A stretch of 5,367 nt of DNA from an uncultured Eubacteriales bacterium (GTDB taxonomy: Bacteria; Bacillota; Clostridia; Oscillospirales; Oscillospiraceae). The DNA is taken from the NCBI GenBank assembly GCA_900544295.1, contig UQUO01000081.1:1-5367 (forward strand), written 5' to 3'. Shown in pieces: positions 1 to 5,367 of the stretch. The notes under the pieces were generated by a model. That model saw only the letters and a list, made by a program, of their open reading frames with translations, did not search any database and was not told the origin of the DNA. A program made the position numbers and the translations under genes. The first letter of the stretch is position 1. Each line of letters begins with the position of its first letter.

Positions 1-17
1 TCCGCCCCTGGACCCCG

Positions 18-41
18 CCCGCTTTTTTGTAAAAAAGCGGG
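18..41 (-). terminator. Hairpin after the minus-strand operon, possible terminator
   Basis: An 11-bp inverted repeat: arm CCCGCTTTTTT (18-28), a GT centre (29-30) and arm AAAAAAGCGGG (31-41). The real loop must be larger because a 2-nt loop is too tight. Read on the minus strand it begins 33 nt past the stop codon of the metallo-hydrolase gene. It is not a canonical intrinsic terminator, because the U-rich run lies inside the stem and in a TTTTTT run just before the stem (minus strand), with G-rich sequence after it. It may end transcription of the operon or be a dispersed palindromic repeat. The fold is certain; the function is inferred. Confidence 0.4.
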
Positions 42-73
42 GCAAAAAACTTTTATCCTTTGGGCGCGCAGCG

Positions 74-1684
74 CTACTGCGTGATGTCCCGTGTGAGCGC
101 CTCTATCCTCTCCGCCCACTTCTTCAGCTCCTTGTTCGGCCTGCCCTCCGCAGAGCGCACGGCACGCAGCAGGACCTCGGCGGCGGATACGAGCGCCGCA
201 AAATACTTGTTCATCGGTCGGCGCTCCGGCACAGGCTGCTTCTGCGGTATGCGCACGCCTTCCGTCACCGTGACAAATTCGCCCGCCGCCAGGTCGTAGC
301 TCGTGCCGCTGTAAGGCGCAAAAGCGTCGTAGCCCAGCTCTTCCGTCAGGCAGCGCGTGAACGCCGTGCAGGCCCCGTCGTCGCCGTGGTTCACAAAAAC
401 CTTCCGCGGCTTCTTCTCAAAACCGGATATCCAGCTTATCAGCCCGTTCTTGTCCGCGTGGCCGGATACCCCCGGCAGCCAGCTTATCTCCGCGCGCACA
501 GCTATGCTCTCGCCGAAGAGCTTGACCTCCTTCGCCCCGTCATAGAGCATGCGGCCCAGCGTGCCCTCCGACTGGTAGCCGACAAAGAGCACCAGACTCT
601 CCGGCCGCCAGAGGTTGTGCTTCAGATGGTGCCTTATCCGGCCCGCGTCGCACATGCCCGAGGCGGAGATGATGACCTTCGGCTCCCGGTCCTCGTTTAT
701 CGCCTTCGACTCCTCCGAGCTCACCGAGACCTCCAGCCCGTCAAAATACAGCGGGTTTATCCCAGCGTTCAGCAGCGCCCGCGCCTCGTCGTCAAGAAAG
801 CTCGTGTCGCACTGGAGGAACACGCTCGTCGCCTCGATCGCGAGCGGGCTGTCCACGTAGACCTTGAAGCCGGGATGTCCCTTCACCAGGCCCTTTTCCT
901 TTATCTCGCGGATGAAATACAGCATCTCCTGCGTCCTGCCGACGGCAAAGGCCGGGATGACGACATTGCCGCCGCGGTCGAGCGTGCGCTGTATCATCGC
1001 CGACAGCGCGCCTATGTAGTCCGGCCGCTCCGCGCCGTGAGTGCGGTCGCCGTAGGTGGACTCGATAACTACATAGTCCGCCTCCGCCACGCGCTGGGGG
1101 TCGCGCAGGATGGGCTGGCTGAGGTTGCCCACGTCGCCGGAGAACACCAGCTTCTTCGTCACCCCGCCCTCCGTCAGCCAGACCTCGATGCAGGCCGAGC
1201 CCAGCAGATGGCCGATGTCCGTGAAGCGTATCGCCACGCCCTCCGCCACGTGTACCATCTCGCCGTAGGCGCAGGGCCGCAGATGCTTCACCAGCGCCTC
1301 AACGTCGCCTATGTCGTAGATGGGCTCGACCGGCTCGCCGCCCGCGCGCTTGGCCTTGCGCGTCTTGTACTCCGCCTCGCTCATCTGGATGTGTGCCGAG
1401 TCGCGCAGCATTATGTCAACCAGAGAGCAGGTCGCCGCCGTGGCGTAGACGGGGCCTGAAAAGCCGTTCTTGGCCATGAGCGGCAGGTTGCCGGAGTGGT
1501 CGATGTGCGCGTGCGTGAGCAGTGCGAAGTCCACCTCGGCGGGCGAGACGGGCAGGGACTGGGTCTCGAACATGTTCCTGCCCTGCTCCATGCCGCAGTC
1601 CACTATGAACCGGGTCTTGCCGACCTCGACCAGCGTACAGCTGCCTGTCACCTCATGCGCCGCTCCGAGGAATGTTATCTTCAA
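74..1684 (-). CDS. MBL-fold/beta-CASP metallo-hydrolase with RNA-specificity domain (RNase J/CPSF-like)
   Basis: A 536-residue cytoplasmic protein of the metallo-beta-lactamase superfamily, beta-CASP branch, whose characterised members are zinc-dependent RNA nucleases (CPSF-73, RNase J and archaeal relatives). Visible metal-site motifs are H58-x-H60-x-D62-H63 in THAHIDHSG, H159 in DIGHLLGSA, and D184 in FSGDVGN. E208 in ESTYGDRTH marks the entry to the beta-CASP cap; VIPAFAVGRTQE (243-253) and SGMCDAGRIRHH (342-353) follow. H409 in VSGHADKNG is the last metal or catalytic histidine. No active-site residue is missing. Residues from about 485 to 536 form an extra charged, probably helical tail that I cannot assign. 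The start is TTG at 1684, supported by GGGAGG six bases upstream and by the family-typical opening MKITFLGAA. It is the last gene of the regulator-lepA operon, 15 bp after lepA. RNA cleavage is a family inference; the substrate is unknown. Confidence 0.93.
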   Translation of the reverse strand: MKITFLGAAHEVTGSCTLVEVGKTRFIVDCGMEQGRNMFETQSLPVSPAEVDFALLTHAHIDHSGNLPLMAKNGFSGPVYATAATCSLVDIMLRDSAHIQMSEAEYKTRKAKRAGGEPVEPIYDIGDVEALVKHLRPCAYGEMVHVAEGVAIRFTDIGHLLGSACIEVWLTEGGVTKKLVFSGDVGNLSQPILRDPQRVAEADYVVIESTYGDRTHGAERPDYIGALSAMIQRTLDRGGNVVIPAFAVGRTQEMLYFIREIKEKGLVKGHPGFKVYVDSPLAIEATSVFLQCDTSFLDDEARALLNAGINPLYFDGLEVSVSSEESKAINEDREPKVIISASGMCDAGRIRHHLKHNLWRPESLVLFVGYQSEGTLGRMLYDGAKEVKLFGESIAVRAEISWLPGVSGHADKNGLISWISGFEKKPRKVFVNHGDDGACTAFTRCLTEELGYDAFAPYSGTSYDLAAGEFVTVTEGVRIPQKQPVPERRPMNKYFAALVSAAEVLLRAVRSAEGRPNKELKKWAERIEALTRDITQ

Positions 1685-1690
1685 CTTGTG

Positions 1691-1696
1691 CCTCCC
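1691..1696 (-). promoter_or_regulatory. Ribosome binding site for the TTG-started metallo-hydrolase
   Basis: On the minus strand GGGAGG is followed by six bases and then TTG (1684-1682). It is this site that decides the start, since no ATG lies in frame nearby. The site sits in the 15-bp gap after the lepA stop codon (1702-1700), so the gene is probably translated from the shared operon mRNA. Confidence 0.75.
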
Positions 1697-1699
1697 TTC

Positions 1700-3502
1700 T
1701 CACTCGTCCAGCTTGAGCACGGCTAGGAAAGCCTCGGTGGGTATCTGCACCGTACCGAGCTGGCGCATCTTCTTCTTGCCCTCCTTCTGCTTTTCAAGCA
1801 GTTTTTTCTTTCTCGTGATGTCGCCGCCGTAGCACTTGGCGAGGACGTCCTTGCGCAGGGCCTTTACGGTCTCGCGCGCTATGATCTTGCCGCCTATAGC
1901 GGCCTGAACGGGTATCTCAAAAAGCTGGCGCGGGATGTTCTCCTTGAGCTTCTCGCAGAGCTTGCGCGCCCGCGGATACGCCTTGTCCTTGTGTGCAATG
2001 AAGCTCAGGGCGTCCACCTGCTCGCCGTTTAAGAGCATGTCCACCTTCACAAGCTCTGAGGGCCGGTAGTCGGCCAGCTCGTAGTCCAGCGAGGCGTAGC
2101 CCTTGGTGCGGGCCTTGAGCGTGTCGAAAAAGTCGTAGATTATCTCGTTGAGCGGCATGAGGTAGTGCAGCTCGACGAGCCTGGAGTCGAGGTACTGCAT
2201 GTTCTTGTACTCCCCGCGCCTGTCCTGGCAGAGGGGCATGATGTTGCCGACGAACTCCTGGGGCGTGATTATGGTGACGTTCACATAGGGCTCGCTGGCC
2301 TCCTCGATGGAGGCGGGGTCGGGGTAGTTGTGGGGGTTGTCCACGCGCACGACGCTGCCGTCGGTCTTTTTGACCTCGTAGATGACGGAGGGCAGGGTCG
2401 TGACGAGGTCGAGGTCGAACTCGCGCTCCAGCCGCTCCTGGATGACCTCCATGTGCAGCATGCCGAGGAAGCCGCAGCGGAAGCCGAAGCCGAGGGCGAC
2501 GGAGCTCTCCGGCTCGTAGGAGAGCGAAGCGTCGTTGAGCTTGAGCTTGTCGAGGGCGTCGCGCAGGTCGGGATATTTGGAGCCGTCCTCCGTGTAGATG
2601 CCGCAGTAGACCATGGGCCGGGCGGGGGCGTAGCCGGGCAGGGGCTCGGCGGCGGGGCGCGCGGCCTCCGTCACCGTGTCGCCCACCTGGGTGTCCGCGA
2701 CGTTTTTGATGCTGGCGGTGAAATATCCGACGTCGCCGGCCGAGAGCTCCTCGCAGGGCTCAAAGCGCGTGGGCCGCAGGTGTCCGACCTCGACGACCTT
2801 GTACACCGCGCCCGTGGCCATGAGCTTTATCTCCATGTCCTTGCGCACGCGCCCGTCCATGACCCGCATGAGCACGATGACGCCGCGGAAGGAGTCGTAC
2901 TGGCTGTCGAACACGAGGGCCTTGAGCGGCGCGTCCGCATCTCCCTTCGGCGCGGGCACGCCCCTGACGATCTCCTCCAGCACCGCGGGGATGTTGATGC
3001 CGTTTTTGGCGGAGATCTCCGGGGCCTCCATGGCTGGGATGCCGATGATGTCCTCTATTTCGGTCTTGGTCCTGGCCGGGTCGGCGGCCGGGAGGTCTAT
3101 CTTGTTTATGACGGGGAGTATCTCAAGGTCGTGGTTCATGGCGAGGTAGGTGTTCGCCAGGGTCTGGGCCTCGACGCCCTGGGAGGCGTCCACGACGAGC
3201 AGCGCCCCCTCGCAGGCGGCGAGCGAGCGCGAGACCTCGTAGTTGAAGTCCACGTGGCCCGGGGTGTCTATGAGGTTCAGGGTGTACTCCTCGCCGTTTT
3301 CGGCTCGGTAATTGAGGCCGACGGCGCGGGCCTTGATGGTGATGCCGCGCTCCTTTTCGAGGTCCATGTTGTCGAGGATCTGGCTCTCCATCTCCCGGCT
3401 CTCGACGGCGCCGCAGAGCTCTATGAGTCGGTCGGAGAGGGTGCTCTTGCCGTGGTCTATGTGGGCTATTATCGAAAAATTCCTGATGTGGTCCTGTCTC
3501 AT
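1700..3502 (-). CDS. lepA: Elongation factor 4 (LepA), ribosome-associated translational GTPase
   Basis: A 600-residue translational GTPase, the usual family length (E. coli LepA is 599). It acts on ribosomes, where the family is linked to back-translocation, recovery of stalled complexes and 30S biogenesis. GTPase motifs are all present: P-loop AHIDHGKST (13-21), switch I ERGITIKA (51-58), DTPGH (79-83), NKID (133-136) and SAK (164-166). Elongation-factor domain II and III/V regions follow (for example [15 protein letters not shown] and [16 protein letters not shown]). The LepA-specific C-terminal domain ends the protein, with [20 protein letters not shown], and separates it from EF-G and BipA. 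The ATG at 3502 overlaps the regulator's TGA as ATGA, and GGAGG lies ten bases upstream (3517-3513), so translation is probably coupled. No hemW, hrcA or spoIIP neighbour is seen, although those are frequent lepA companions in Firmicutes. Confidence 0.98.
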   Translation of the reverse strand: MRQDHIRNFSIIAHIDHGKSTLSDRLIELCGAVESREMESQILDNMDLEKERGITIKARAVGLNYRAENGEEYTLNLIDTPGHVDFNYEVSRSLAACEGALLVVDASQGVEAQTLANTYLAMNHDLEILPVINKIDLPAADPARTKTEIEDIIGIPAMEAPEISAKNGINIPAVLEEIVRGVPAPKGDADAPLKALVFDSQYDSFRGVIVLMRVMDGRVRKDMEIKLMATGAVYKVVEVGHLRPTRFEPCEELSAGDVGYFTASIKNVADTQVGDTVTEAARPAAEPLPGYAPARPMVYCGIYTEDGSKYPDLRDALDKLKLNDASLSYEPESSVALGFGFRCGFLGMLHMEVIQERLEREFDLDLVTTLPSVIYEVKKTDGSVVRVDNPHNYPDPASIEEASEPYVNVTIITPQEFVGNIMPLCQDRRGEYKNMQYLDSRLVELHYLMPLNEIIYDFFDTLKARTKGYASLDYELADYRPSELVKVDMLLNGEQVDALSFIAHKDKAYPRARKLCEKLKENIPRQLFEIPVQAAIGGKIIARETVKALRKDVLAKCYGGDITRKKKLLEKQKEGKKKMRQLGTVQIPTEAFLAVLKLDE

Positions 3503-3807
3503 GTTTCGTCGTCCTCCGCTATGCCTTCTATCTTGTCCGCCAGGGCGCGCAGCTCGGCGGCGAGGGCGCGCACGCGCTCCCCCTGGGCGCCGCCGCCCGG
3601 CTTATCAGTCCTGCCGAGCAGGTAGTCCGCCGAGACGCCGTAGTAGTCGCATGCGCGCACGACGAAGTCGAGCCCCGGCTCGCGCGCGCCGTTTTCGTAG
3701 TGGCTGAGCAGCGCCTGGCTTATCCGCAGCTCGGCTGCCGCCTTGCGCTGGCTGAGGCCGCGCTCGTGGCGCAGCGCGCTCATGGCCTCGCTGAATGTTC
3801 TTGACAT
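3499..3807 (-). CDS. Xre/Cro-type helix-turn-helix transcriptional regulator
   Basis: A 102-residue DNA-binding protein. Residues about 8-65 form a Cro/C1-type five-helix domain: [20 protein letters not shown], with the recognition helix around [11 protein letters not shown] (30-40), then the typical ending [12 protein letters not shown] (58-69). A Gly-rich linker (about 70-74) leads to an acidic amphipathic helix, residues 76-98, rich in Leu and Ala every three to four positions, a likely dimerisation helix. There is no ligand-binding or peptidase domain. The start ATG at 3807 lies about 36 nt after the predicted transcription start. The purine run GGGGGGAG (3818-3811) is its likely Shine-Dalgarno, though its last bases end only 3 nt from the ATG. 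Met9 is a possible alternative start. First gene of the operon, it overlaps lepA by ATGA. Autoregulation is plausible but not shown; the target is unknown. Confidence 0.93.
   Translation of the reverse strand: MSRTFSEAMSALRHERGLSQRKAAAELRISQALLSHYENGAREPGLDFVVRACDYYGVSADYLLGRTDKPGGGAQGERVRALAAELRALADKIEGIAEDDET
3513..3517 (-). promoter_or_regulatory. Ribosome binding site for lepA inside the regulator gene
   Basis: GGAGG on the minus strand lies within the last codons of the Xre gene, ten bases before the lepA ATG. With the ATGA stop/start overlap it supports the chosen lepA start and coupled translation. Confidence 0.7.
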
Positions 3808-3850
3808 GTGCTCCCCCCGCCCGCTTGTTTCAATGATGATTACAAATAGT

Positions 3851-3879
3851 ATTATAACCGCCCTGTCCGGCCTTGTAAA
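3851..3879 (-). promoter_or_regulatory. Sigma-70/SigA-type promoter of the regulator-lepA-metallo-hydrolase operon
   Basis: On the minus strand, -35 TTTACA (3879-3874, 5 of 6 consensus) is followed by a 17-bp spacer and -10 TATAAT (3856-3851, perfect consensus). Transcription should start near 3844-3843, giving a leader of about 36 nt to the ATG at 3807. The -35 box lies in one arm of the palindrome at 3872-3900. No other promoter of this quality was noticed upstream of lepA or the metallo-hydrolase, in keeping with one operon. Confidence 0.8.
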
Positions 3880-3900
3880 GCCCCGGCGGGGCTTGAAAAG
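3872..3900. promoter_or_regulatory. Palindrome centred between the two divergent -35 boxes, candidate shared operator
   Basis: An imperfect 29-bp dyad centred on base 3886. Eleven of 13 arm positions pair: the inner seven pairs are perfect (AAGCCCC 3878-3884 with GGGGCTT 3888-3894, GGC centre), and the outer CTT...AAG arms match with two mismatches (3875/3897, 3877/3895). The arms contain the complete -35 boxes of both divergent promoters. A dimeric repressor or activator here could act on both. The neighbouring Xre protein is the obvious candidate by position only. It could also be a cruciform or hairpin with no protein partner. Confidence 0.5.
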
Positions 3901-3921
3901 CTGCGGTCGGGGTGGTAAAAT
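3893..3921 (+). promoter_or_regulatory. Sigma-70/SigA-type promoter of pta, extended -10
   Basis: -35 TTGAAA (3893-3898, 5 of 6 consensus), 17-bp spacer, -10 TAAAAT (3916-3921, 5 of 6), preceded by TGG, the TGn extended -10 signature. Start of transcription is expected near 3928, giving a leader of about 51 nt. That places an in-frame upstream TTG at 3925 outside the transcript and supports the ATG at 3979 as the true pta start. Confidence 0.8.
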
Positions 3922-3938
3922 TGATTGTCTGGAAAAAA

Positions 3939-3953
3939 GGCGGAGCGTCCGCC
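3939..3953 (+). promoter_or_regulatory. Hairpin in the pta leader
   Basis: GGCGGA (3939-3944) pairs with TCCGCC (3948-3953) around a GCG loop. An AAAAAA run (3933-3938) precedes it and AATTTTATA follows, so four further A-T pairs can form beyond an AA/AA mismatch. It lies between the predicted transcript start and the Shine-Dalgarno. It may protect the 5' end of the mRNA or act as a weak terminator/attenuator; the short T run makes strong termination unlikely. Confidence 0.4.
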
Positions 3954-3963
3954 AATTTTATAT

Positions 3964-3968
3964 GGAGG
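3964..3968 (+). promoter_or_regulatory. Ribosome binding site for pta
   Basis: GGAGG ends ten bases before the ATG at 3979. It fixes that ATG as the start rather than the in-frame TTG at 3925, which would add 18 residues not typical of the family. Confidence 0.8.
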
Positions 3969-3978
3969 CTGTTGCATA

Positions 3979-4977
3979 ATGTTTGAGAACCTTGTTGAGA
4001 TACTCAAGAAAAACCCGCGCAAGATAGTCTACACCGAGGGCACGGACGCCCGCATCCTCGAAAGCGCCGCGAGGCTGAAGGCCGGCGGCTTCCTCACCCC
4101 CGTCCTCGTCGGCAACGCAGACGAGGTCAAGGCCGCTGCCGCCAAGGGCGGCTTCGACATCGAGGGCCTTGAGATCATCGACCCCGAGAACTACGAGGGC
4201 TTCGGCGAGATGGTCGAGACCATGGTCGCCCTGCGCAAGGGCAAGATGAGCGCCGAGGATTGCGCCGCCGCGCTGAAGAAGTCGAACTACTTCGGCACCA
4301 TGCTGGTGAAGATGGGCAAGGCCGACGCCCTGCTGGGCGGCGCGACCTACTCGACGGCGGACACCGTGAGGCCCGCCCTCCAGCTCGTCAAGACCAAGCC
4401 GGGCGCGCATCTCGTGTCCTCCAGCTTCGTCATGGTCCGCGGCGACGAGACGCTCATCATGGGCGACTGCGCCATCAACATCGACTACACCGACACCCTG
4501 GACAAGGACGGCAACGTCGTCTTCTCCGCCGCGGACAAGCTGGCCGAGACCGGCATCGAGTGCGCCCGCACGGCAAAGGTCTTCGGCGTGGAGCCGAAGG
4601 TCGCCTTCCTGAGCTATTCGACCAAGGGCAGCGGCAAGGGCCCGAACGTGGACCTGGCCCGCGAGGCCTGCGCGAAGGCGAAGGCCCTGGCCCCCGACCT
4701 CGACATCGACGGCGAGATGCAGTTCGACGCGGCGGTCTCCCCCACCGTCGGCCAGCTGAAGTTCCCCGGCAGCAAGGTCGCTGGCTACGCGAACACCTTC
4801 ATTTTCCCGGAGATCCAGTCCGGCAACATCGGCTACAAGATAGCCCAGCGCCTCGGCGGCTTCGACGCCTACGGCCCCATCCTGCAGGGCCTGAACGCTC
4901 CCATAAACGACCTCTCCCGCGGCTGCAACGCCGAGGAGGTCTATCAGATGTCCATCATCACCGCCGCCCTGGCCTAA
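3979..4977 (+). CDS. pta: Phosphate acetyltransferase (phosphotransacetylase)
   Basis: A 332-residue cytoplasmic enzyme that interconverts acetyl-CoA plus phosphate and acetyl phosphate plus CoA (EC 2.3.1.8). With acetate kinase it makes ATP during acetate fermentation. The length fits the short, single-domain Pta class. Visible family motifs are YTEGTDARILE (18-28), NYFGTMLVKMGKADALLGGA (103-122), SYSTKGSG (212-219), DGEMQFDAA (244-252), NTFIFPEIQSGNIGYK (272-287) and GPILQGLNAPINDLSRGC (299-316). The last motifs belong to the active-site cleft in solved Pta structures. It lacks the N-terminal regulatory domains of long E. coli-type Pta. Codons end overwhelmingly in C or G, more so than in the opposite-strand genes, consistent with high expression. 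It has its own promoter and terminator and no ackA directly downstream, so it is probably monocistronic. A phosphate butyryltransferase is a less likely alternative, given these motifs. Confidence 0.96.
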   Translation: MFENLVEILKKNPRKIVYTEGTDARILESAARLKAGGFLTPVLVGNADEVKAAAAKGGFDIEGLEIIDPENYEGFGEMVETMVALRKGKMSAEDCAAALKKSNYFGTMLVKMGKADALLGGATYSTADTVRPALQLVKTKPGAHLVSSSFVMVRGDETLIMGDCAINIDYTDTLDKDGNVVFSAADKLAETGIECARTAKVFGVEPKVAFLSYSTKGSGKGPNVDLAREACAKAKALAPDLDIDGEMQFDAAVSPTVGQLKFPGSKVAGYANTFIFPEIQSGNIGYKIAQRLGGFDAYGPILQGLNAPINDLSRGCNAEEVYQMSIITAALA

Positions 4978-4990
4978 GTACAAAAGCGGA

Positions 4991-5022
4991 AAAATGCCGC
5001 CCCGACCGGGGCGGCATTTTTT
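4991..5022 (+). terminator. Intrinsic terminator of pta
   Basis: A perfect 13-bp stem pairs AAAATGCCGCCCC (4991-5003) with GGGGCGGCATTTT (5008-5020) around a GACC loop. The T tract runs TTTTTT at 5017-5022. It starts 13 nt after the pta stop codon. The A run on the left arm could also allow termination from the other strand. Confidence 0.93.
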
Positions 5023-5091
5023 ACTGTCTTCACAGGCGCGGTGCTCTGACCCCCGCCCGGACATCGGTCTGCCTCCGACTCCACATTGCCG

Positions 5092-5127
5092 CACCCGCCC
5101 TGTAGGGGACGGCGTCCCCGACGTCCC
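5092..5127. repeat. GTAGGGG hairpin repeat, copy 1
   Basis: The core at 5102-5127 matches the copy at 5233-5258 at 23 of 26 positions. A shared CACCCGCC precedes both, with two extra bases (CT) in this copy. GGGACG (5106-5111) pairs with CGTCCC (5122-5127) over a 10-nt loop. An alternative inner hairpin, GGGGAC with GTCCCC around GGC, is possible only in this copy. It looks like a dispersed palindromic element; I cannot tell the transcribed strand. Confidence 0.7.
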
Positions 5128-5224
5128 GCCGTCACGGTTTTTGCCAGCCTCACCGCGTTCCGCCCGCCCCGGCCCGGGCGTGGGATGATCTCGCGGCATA
5201 TTATGCGGCGCACGGCCCGTTTCC

Positions 5225-5258
5225 CACCCGCCGTAGGGGTCGGCGTCCTCGACGACCC
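5225..5258. repeat. GTAGGGG hairpin repeat, copy 2
   Basis: Second copy, 131 bp after the first and in the same orientation. GGGTCG (5237-5242) pairs with CGACCC (5253-5258) over a 10-nt loop. Against copy 1, the A at 5109 is T at 5240, and its partner T at 5124 is A at 5255, so the stem is kept by a paired change. The third difference (C 5118, T 5249) is in the loop. Confidence 0.7.
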
Positions 5259-5298
5259 TTTCCTTCGTCCACCGCCGGCCCCGCGGTGTCGCAGGGGC

Positions 5299-5322
5299 TG
5301 CGGGCGGCGGTAGCCGCCCGCA
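5299..5322. repeat. GC-rich hairpin with GGTA loop
   Basis: A perfect 10-bp inverted repeat, TGCGGGCGGC (5299-5308) and GCCGCCCGCA (5313-5322), around GGTA. No T run follows on the plus strand, so it is not a standard terminator. It abuts the next hairpin and shares its last base with it. Confidence 0.65.
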
Positions 5323-5354
5323 AAGGGGGGACCCCCGGCGAGGGTCCCCCCTTT
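5322..5354. repeat. AAAGGGGGG/CCCCCCTTT hairpin
   Basis: A perfect 13-bp inverted repeat, AAAGGGGGGACCC (5322-5334) and GGGTCCCCCCTTT (5342-5354), around a 7-nt loop CCGGCGA. Either strand gives a very stable stem followed by only three Ts. It could hinder transcription from both sides or be part of a mobile palindromic repeat; both are inference. Confidence 0.65.
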
Positions 5355-5367
5355 GACCCCCTCCTGC

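Larger units (their letters stand above)
5023..5367. other. Gene-free GC-rich spacer with hairpin repeats
   Basis: No open frame here has a convincing start, ribosome binding site or recognisable protein. Frames that cross it translate to Arg/Pro/Gly-rich sequence typical of non-coding high-GC DNA. The stretch holds two copies of a 26-bp repeat and two larger hairpins, listed separately. No tRNA, promoter or attachment site could be made out. It runs off the right edge. Confidence 0.6.

Noticed and set aside
386..1459. Long plus-strand open frame (357 codons) opposite the metallo-hydrolase
   Set aside because: It is antisense to a gene with clear catalytic motifs. Its translation is Arg/Leu/His/Val-rich with no recognisable domain, as expected for the shadow of a GC-rich gene.
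2165..3625. 486-codon plus-strand open frame opposite lepA and the regulator
   Set aside because: The protein is a Gly/Val/Asp/Leu-rich low-complexity shadow, covers two genuine genes on the other strand, and has no family motif.
3825..3845. TTGT...ACAA dyad over the regulator's transcript start, as an operator
   Set aside because: Only the four outer bases and two inner pairs match across 21 bp; too weak to list beside the much better dyad at 3872-3900.
3878..3894. The inner GC-rich dyad as an intrinsic terminator
   Set aside because: No gene on either strand ends just before it, the T run is only two or three bases, and it lies between two good promoters.
3925..3978. Earlier TTG start for pta adding 18 residues
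   Set aside because: The predicted transcript starts at about 3928, after this codon. The GGAGG site fits the ATG at 3979, and known Pta proteins begin near that point.
3958..5199. 413-codon minus-strand open frame opposite pta
   Set aside because: It runs through pta, its terminator and the repeat spacer; composition is Gly/Ala/Val/Leu-rich without motifs, so it is a by-product of strong GC bias at third positions in pta.
4974..5313. Small open frames in the right-hand spacer on both strands as genes
   Set aside because: They cross the pta terminator or hairpin repeats, have no ribosome binding site I could see, and encode Arg/Pro/Gly-rich sequence.
5092..5354. The repeats as a CRISPR array
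   Set aside because: Only two unevenly matched copies 131 bp apart, with no regular spacers and no cas genes.

Overview
The window is a high-GC bacterial chromosomal segment with four complete protein-coding genes. The gene content (a GTP-binding LepA, a beta-CASP metallo-hydrolase, a small Xre-type regulator with the D-Y-L-L-G-R ending common in Firmicutes, and a stand-alone Pta of the acetate/acetyl-phosphate pathway) suggests an anaerobic Clostridia. The GC-rich hairpin repeats that start GTAGGGG or carry AAAGGGGGG/CCCCCCTTT arms recall Oscillospiraceae-like gut lineages. That lineage call is inference from memory, not from a search.

Layout. Positions 1-73 hold only a strong hairpin at the end of the minus-strand operon. 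From 3807 down to 74 the minus strand reads a compact operon: Xre-family regulator (3807-3499), lepA (3502-1700, overlapping the regulator by ATGA), then an RNase-like MBL/beta-CASP protein (1684-74, TTG start, 15 bp after lepA). From 3808 to 3978 is a divergent regulatory region. From 3979 to 4977 the plus strand encodes phosphate acetyltransferase, ended by a textbook intrinsic terminator (4991-5022). The last 345 bases have no gene that I can support, but carry two copies of a hairpin repeat and two larger hairpins.

The most striking feature is the divergent regulatory region. The minus-strand promoter (TTTACA-17-TATAAT) and the plus-strand promoter (TTGAAA-17-TAAAAT) are exact mirror images in position about base 3886. 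That base is also the centre of an imperfect 29-bp palindrome whose arms include both -35 boxes. One protein bound there, possibly the neighbouring Xre regulator, could control translation/RNA genes and acetyl-phosphate metabolism together, or the two promoters could compete for RNA polymerase.

No phage, CRISPR, transposase or defence genes are seen. The proteins are conventional families; the novelty, if any, lies in the regulatory architecture, the regulator-lepA-RNase operon and the structured repeats.
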